This document shows positions 58,376-64,000 of a stretch of DNA of 64,000 nt, in pieces; the first letter of the stretch is position 1, and every line of letters starts with the position of its first letter. The stretch is from Carettochelys insculpta (lineage: Eukaryota > Chordata > Testudines > Carettochelyidae): the NCBI RefSeq assembly GCF_033958435.1, contig NC_134144.1:7930010-7994009 (forward strand), in the 5' to 3' direction. The translations under genes were made by a program, and so were the position numbers. The notes beneath the pieces are model-generated. The model saw only the letters and a list, made by a program, of their open reading frames with translations. It had not been told where the DNA came from and made no database searches.

Positions 58376-61300
58376 CCTCTCCTTCTACAAGTTATGTCCC
58401 TGTGGGTGCTGCACTTCAAGGTGAATGGCAAGCAGTGACCCTTATGGTGGGAACTTTGGAGTTGTGGAATTGGTAGCTGTAGACAGCATTGGACACATTA
58501 GTATGGTGGCGGTTGTCACCTCTGGCATAAAAGTGTAGAGTGCTTAACAAAAGGTATGCTGGGATGCCCACATGGCTGCATTACATGCCAAGCGTTTGTC
58601 TATGTGCCCAGAGGCTGGGACACAACCATTTCATCAAGTAAATATAATTAATTAAACACAGAAGAGGCGTATTAGAGCAGAACTCAGACACAATTTGGTG
58701 TTTGTCCTTACAGGTTTTTTGTATTTTCTCACCTTCTCCCAGGTGTTGACAGCCTTTCAAACACAGCCATCTGCAGGGCTGTCATCGGCCCAGGTGTTGC
58801 TGTTGCTGCAGGAAATAACACAGTAAAGTCTATTTCTCATCCACCTCATTCAAAGACAAGCCTGGGAGTGTGGTAGGGGAAAGACATGGACTTTATGGCA
58901 TCATTCGAATTGAGCTGGAGGCTTTGCTTCAATAGCTGGGAAGTGCATTTCTTAATGGCCAAAGGTCTCTGCAACATTATGCCAAATGAGCATTCATCAA
59001 GTGGCTCAGTGCAATGCACATGCTGTGCTTAAAGGGACCTCCCCAATGAGCAGGAAATTAATCGCTTGCCAGTCAAAAGGAACGACAACTGGTCCCACCA
59101 AGCAAGGGCAGGGCCAGATTAACATTGTGTAGGCCAAGCACCAAAAATATTTATGGGCCTCCCCTGGAGTCATTACTGGCCCTTTCCAAGTGTGGGCCTG
59201 CTGCAGCATTGCCATAATATACCCAACACGGAGTCTCTGAGGCATTTTGATTACACATCTTTGTAAGATTGTATGTACTGTTATACACAGCTTCTGCAGC
59301 TCCCAGTTCTTCTCACTGAGCCACGCCCCTGTGTGGGCTTACCAGAGTCCCTAATGAGCAGAAATTACATAGTGCTCAGGGAAACTCCCCTCAGATTTAT
59401 CTCCATCCTCAGCCAGACGTTCCATGTCCATGTGTCTGGGACCTCCCCTATATCACCAATCCCTGTGAGAATGCTGGTCTCAGCTCAGTAGCTCCACAGA
59501 CAGCAGCTACCCGATTGATTTTGACAAACTCCTACCTCAGCACCCATCCTGCCATTTAAACAAGCTGCTTGCAAACACTGTTTCCCCAAAGTGCGCACTT
59601 TACCCTCTTGGAAACCTGAGGTCACCTGCCTTTCGCCTGCTCCCATCCACCTGCCAGATGAGTAGCTGGTCACCACCACTTCTCCCCATGCTTGTTTCCC
59701 TTCTACCATGGGCATGCTCCTCAGAGAGCTGAGCCTGCTCTCCCCCTGTGGGCCTGACCTGCTTCATCTTTCCCTGCTCACCTTGACATTCCTTTCCTAC
59801 TGGTGACCACTGTTCTTTGAGGTCAACTCCATTTTCATTATCTGTGCCTAGTTTAATGGCCCCAGTAGTCACAGAGCCATGTGCAACTTCTCTGACTACA
59901 GAACTACCATGGGGCCAACCTCCAGAGGCCACCCTTAGACAGCTGCAGTGGCTAGGCATGGGTGGGCTGGCAACTGCAAGGCTGAGGATGCTTGAACTTT
60001 GCAATATCAGCTTTAGGGACTCTAAATCCTTAGCTACAATCCATTTATTTTGGCAGTGCAGATGAAACACTGCTTATGTCTCCAAGTCAAGTGTGAAATC
60101 ACTCATGACCCAGCCAACTTGGCAATCCATTCCAGCCTTCAGATCATTCACACCTTTGCAACAAGGACATGACATTTACCCTCGCTGGATATACAGAAGA
60201 AGGTACATAATGGAAGCAAAGAGCTACAGGAGATTCTGTTCCAATTCCTATATTCTGTGCAACAGGGATCATGTCAGTTTATCTTGGGAGAGAACTAGTG
60301 TTGACTTCCCTAAGAGGCCAAGCAACAGCAGAGGGACAAAGTTAAGGTTAGTAGTGGGGACGGAACTATTTCCTTTTTTTTTTTTTTGTGGGTAGGTTCA
60401 ATTTTGTTTTTATTTAAAACTGCAGCTTTCTGATATCCTGGTGTCTGACTGTGATTTTTAAATCTTACTTTAAATTCCCTCCCTTTCTAACATTTTGGTG
60501 AGAGCTGCTATAGACTGGAAAAACAGGCAAACTAAAAGGAGACATAAGAGAACATAATAGATAGTACCTGTTAAACTAGCACTTTCTGATGGGGAGAAGT
60601 TAATAGTCATGTAGAAGAAATTCCCAGAGAAACAGAATTGTGATGCCTTTACCCACCTCACTACAAGTGGCACTAGAGCCATGGGACATGGCATTAGTCA
60701 GGGAATAACGATTGTGATCTGGCATGTGTTTTTCAGTAGATTCATCATTAAAATAGCAGTACATTTCCCCCACTGTGTTTATCCAATTCATTTCAAACCA
60801 CTGACTTCCCAGGATCATGCCATGTTAGCATAAGAGAAAAATTTTCAGCTCCATGTTCATTTCCTCCTAGGCATCTTTTGATTAGAAAAAAAAATCACTG
60901 ATGATGGCATGGAGACATATAGGTCTGGGAGATGAAGGGCAGCCAATTAAAGTGGCATTTCCTCCTTTATTCCCCGGACCACTGCCCCGGATATAAACCA
61001 AGGTACCAGAAGCAAAACCCTGTGATGTATGTATTAAAGAAGGAAATGATTCTGTTGTTCCCATGCACCCTTTTACCAAAAAAATACTTTTCAACTTATT
61101 TAAAGATGCAAAACTTGTGGAACAGGAGAAAGATGCAAAAAGCCAGACAAAAAGATTGCAAGAAAATGAATTTGCTGATAATACAAGACTTGCAAGACAA
61201 GCATCTGATATTCCCCTCTTGACACAGCGCCTGTTGTCTACCAAGGCAATCTAAGCCAACCTTAATTGCCTAACAATTGTTCTGCACTGAGAAAATAGTT

Positions 61301-61943
61301 CTGATTACAGACATTAACACGTTTAGGCATTAAGCTTCCTCACTATAATTACCCTTGAGCTTAGTCTCACAAACGAATTAATATGCTGATCGCTTCGACT
61401 AATAGAACTGCAAAAGGATGACGAATCGCTTCCAAATCAGATAAAAATCAAGCATGACATCATTTAATTAATATCTAGGTTTGAGGGGGATAAAAGAGGG
61501 GAGGAGTGATGGTGAAAAGAAATGTCTCTCCTCTCCCATGGGGATTTCTTTGTGGCTAGAAACATGTCCATAAGAGAGACAAAGTGGGTGTTGGGCGGGG
61601 GGGGGAGGCGGAGACATGCATTAAGAGGATTGCTGTAGGTGAGTGGGCATGTCACTTTTTTACAAGACCAGGCAGTGCCAGGCTGATGCGTTGTTAGATG
61701 CAGGTAATATGAATGCGATACAAGGTATGCCCTCTCCCGCTCCCTTCCCATGGTTATAACGAAATAGATAGGGTGCTGTGAATGAGATTACATGGTTTAG
61801 GTTATTGAGTGAATCATCACCGGACGGCTTGGTCGCCACATTCTATCCACCTCTCCCGAGAAACTTGCACAAGACTAGAGAGAACTAATGGTGCATCCAG
61901 GTCCAGGTTTCCTAGTAAACCTCAATTTCATATAAAATGTAGA
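58376..61943. other. Long intergenic stretch, mostly unique-looking
   Basis: No gene or RNA is recognised. The frames at 59600-60070 and 59817-60065 lie on opposite strands of the same DNA and have no domain. The part 61240-61480 is AT-rich with several TAATTA and ATTAAT cores and is a candidate conserved non-coding element. Confidence 0.4.
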
Positions 61944-62258
61944 CTGGGGTCAGCAACCCCTGGCATGTGTGTTCCTGCCAATTTTCATTGGCACATGAGG
62001 CCGAAGCTCAGCCCCACCCTTCCTCCCACTTACAGCTGGGAGCTTACTTAAAGCCATGCTGCCTGTGGGTTAACAAAAGGCCAGCTAATACTATTAACCA
62101 CCAACTCAATGTTAAAGCTCTGCATCTTTATTTATTAAGAAAGCTGTTGTAAGACAGACTGTTAGTGACGTGAAAAAGTATCACGAGCACTTGGACTGTC
62201 CATAGAGGTGAAAAGGTAAAATTTTAGCACTCTGCCTTGGAAAGGTTGCTGACCCTTG
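61944..62258. mobile_element. hAT-like non-autonomous element (ggtcagcaacc family), copy 3
   Basis: The ends ctggggtcagcaacc and ggttgctgacccttg are inverted. The interior 'gccaattttcattggcaca' and 'aaaggccagctaatactatt' matches the copy at 15067-15368 in the same orientation. The length is 315 bp. Confidence 0.75.
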
Positions 62259-63574
62259 ATGTGAGTTCTCTATAGTAGATGCTATGGAAGAGGGCTTTGT
62301 AGCTTGGAGGACGGGGAAAGGGGGCCAAGCATGTGGTTGGTGAATTATGTCCTGCTGGCTCCATCTCTTTATAAGATTGGACAAAACAGTTCAGGATATC
62401 CCTCTATACGGCAGCAGCTGAGTCAGATCAAGGATCACTTCTTGAAACAGAATTTAATTGAACTCAATATAATTGTGTACACAAAATCAATTTAAATAAT
62501 ATGGCATTTTCTGAGGGAAGATTTCTGACCAGCTCTTGCTATGATGCATTACAGAATGCAAAGTGCTTTGGTACCAGCCCACGCGAGGAACAAAACACAA
62601 AGACAAATTAAGTGCATTGCTCCTGTAAGCACTTCATGGCTGAAGCACAGGATCCATTCCTGCCTCATGTTTGGATTTCTGTTTGCAGTTTAATATTCAT
62701 ATGCAGCCAGCCATCGGCACACACAAATGTCCTTTAACTGTAATTTCAGCCTGGTCAAGATAGCAGACCTTTTTCATTAAGTGCTTCTAAATTTCCAATC
62801 TATTCCTGAAGGTGAAAAATTTGTGCTAATTAAGGCCTGGCGTCTACGTCACGAGCGCAGGGAGACATTAAGGAAGTTCTAGAGAATGTGTTAAAGAACC
62901 CCATGACTGTGATTTTTCCCTAGACTCGGTAATATTTCATTCTGGTCTTTATTAACTGGATAAGTGGTTATTTGAAAAAAAATGCATATGCCTCCCTCAG
63001 TCTTAAGCGATAAGTGGTTTAACTGTTGGGGAACTGGCCAGTTCTCAGGAGGCCCATGGTGCAAAGCAGACACTGCCCAAGGGGGAAGTATATCTGACAT
63101 GGGGCAGAGTCTCTCATAAGCCCAAGCCAGGTGTTTATGTGACAAACTGTTGGAAACAAAGTCTGAACACCATCTATGAAGCAAGCAGGAGGGTTTATTA
63201 GGCACAGCTGGCAGAGGGCCTTGCATTCTTTCAGGTATTTATCCTCAATGCCCCCGCCACCTCCAGGTGGGGAGGATTGGCACACGGGGGAGTACATCTT
63301 CAGTCTGTGGGGATGGCATGCTGGGGACATGGGGATTCTCGCCTCAGTTCCTATCCTCAGCCCCGTGAGGTCCCCAACTTCACCATTCAGCTCTGCAGCT
63401 CCCAGCCTCAGGTGGGGGCAGTCGGGATGCCAGGGATCAGGGCTTCAGACCCAAACACACCCTAGCCCACCTAACCCCCGCCCCCACTGGCTGCATCCAT
63501 GTCCGCCTCTGAGCCCTGCCTGAGCACGCCCCCTGCTGGCCACAGCCTTCCCGCATTCTCCCGTCAGCCACAAA
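62259..63574. other. Intergenic stretch, nothing certain
   Basis: The part 62600-62850 looks unique and AT-rich. The part 63240-63550 is C-rich. No gene is recognised. The 115-codon frame at 63176-63523 is a low-complexity proline/serine translation of the C-rich DNA. Confidence 0.4.
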
Positions 63575-64000
63575 CAGGAAACTGCTGCAGCTGCATTACC
63601 AGGAAGTGATTATGCCTCTCTATTTGGCACTGGTACAGCCACAGCTGGTGTCCTGCATCCAGTTTGGGGCTCCCATTACAGAATGGGTGAGGACAAATTG
63701 GAGAGTGTGCTGCAGAGGGCAACAAGAGGGATTAGGGGGCTGTGGGACATGTCTTAGAAGAGGTTGAAGGAACTGGGCTTAGTCTCCAGAAGAGAACAAG
63801 AAGGAGGGATTTGACAGCAGCCTTCAACTACTCGAAGGGGGTTCCAGAAAGGATGGAGCCAGGCTAATCTCAGTGGTGGCAGATGAAAGAAGTAGGAGCA
63901 ATGGTCTCAAGTGGCAGTGCGGGAGGTCAGTCGAACATTAGGGGAAAACACAAAACCAAACAAAACCTCCCACAATTTCACCAGGAAGGTGGTGAAGTAC
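63575..64000 (+). mobile_element. CR1 LINE 3' region, sense, running off the window
   Basis: 'ggaaactgctgcagctgcat', 'gtgctgcagagggcaacaag', 'gaagaggttgaaggaactgg' and 'gacagcagccttcaactact' follow the order of the CR1 ORF2 C-terminus seen at 50780-51237. It is interrupted by A-rich sequence near 63945 and continues to the right edge. Confidence 0.85.

Noticed and set aside
59600..60070. 156-codon minus-strand frame
   Set aside because: No domain, overlapped by an 82-codon frame on the other strand, and no splice or promoter context; consistent with chance.
61944..62258. Target-site duplication for this hAT copy
   Set aside because: Flanking 8-mers (aatgtaga, atgtgagt) agree only when shifted, so I do not claim a duplication.

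Overview
This is a vertebrate nuclear window. The only host gene I can support is the 3' end of ERBB4, the neuregulin-receptor tyrosine kinase, on the + strand. Its last three coding exons are at 1836-1883, 2827-3124 and 6090-6535, all with intact splice sites and reading frame. A 3' UTR of about 7.9 kb follows, ending near a good AATAAA at 14434. From about 14.5 kb to the end I find no host coding sequence, tRNA, rRNA or CRISPR. The rest is gene-poor intergenic DNA filled with transposon remnants.

The organism is most likely a turtle (Testudines); another sauropsid is less likely. The ERBB4 tail is close to the amniote sequence. The repeats are those I associate with turtle genomes: CR1 LINEs in both orientations, retroelement 3' ends carrying the 'gtgccacaggac' and 'cacgaaagct' signature (probably Penelope-like), hAT-type MITEs with 'gtctacac' ends, and hAT elements with 'ggtcagcaacc' ends. 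No database search was possible, so family names rest on recalled motifs.

Layout: 1-6535, ERBB4 cytoplasmic-tail exons and introns, including the 48-nt CYT-1 alternative exon with its WW-binding and PI3K-binding motif. 6536 to about 14455, ERBB4 3' UTR, largely free of interspersed repeats and with six Pumilio-type motifs. 14.7-24 kb, scattered hAT MITEs, a perfect 77-bp-arm hairpin element and a LINE remnant with a terminal zinc knuckle. 24.4-27.7 kb, one antisense CR1 copy split by a 1.34-kb hAT element and a hairpin retroelement, both with target-site duplications. 27.7-64 kb, low-gene DNA with MITE pairs, CR1 3' ends, a split LINE remnant at 38.3-39.3 kb and simple repeats. A CR1 copy runs off the right edge.

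I found no evidence for an undescribed molecular system. The most informative features are the nested-transposon stratigraphy, the hairpin retroelement copies with target-site duplications, the long ERBB4 3' UTR and a few repeat-free stretches that could be conserved non-coding elements.
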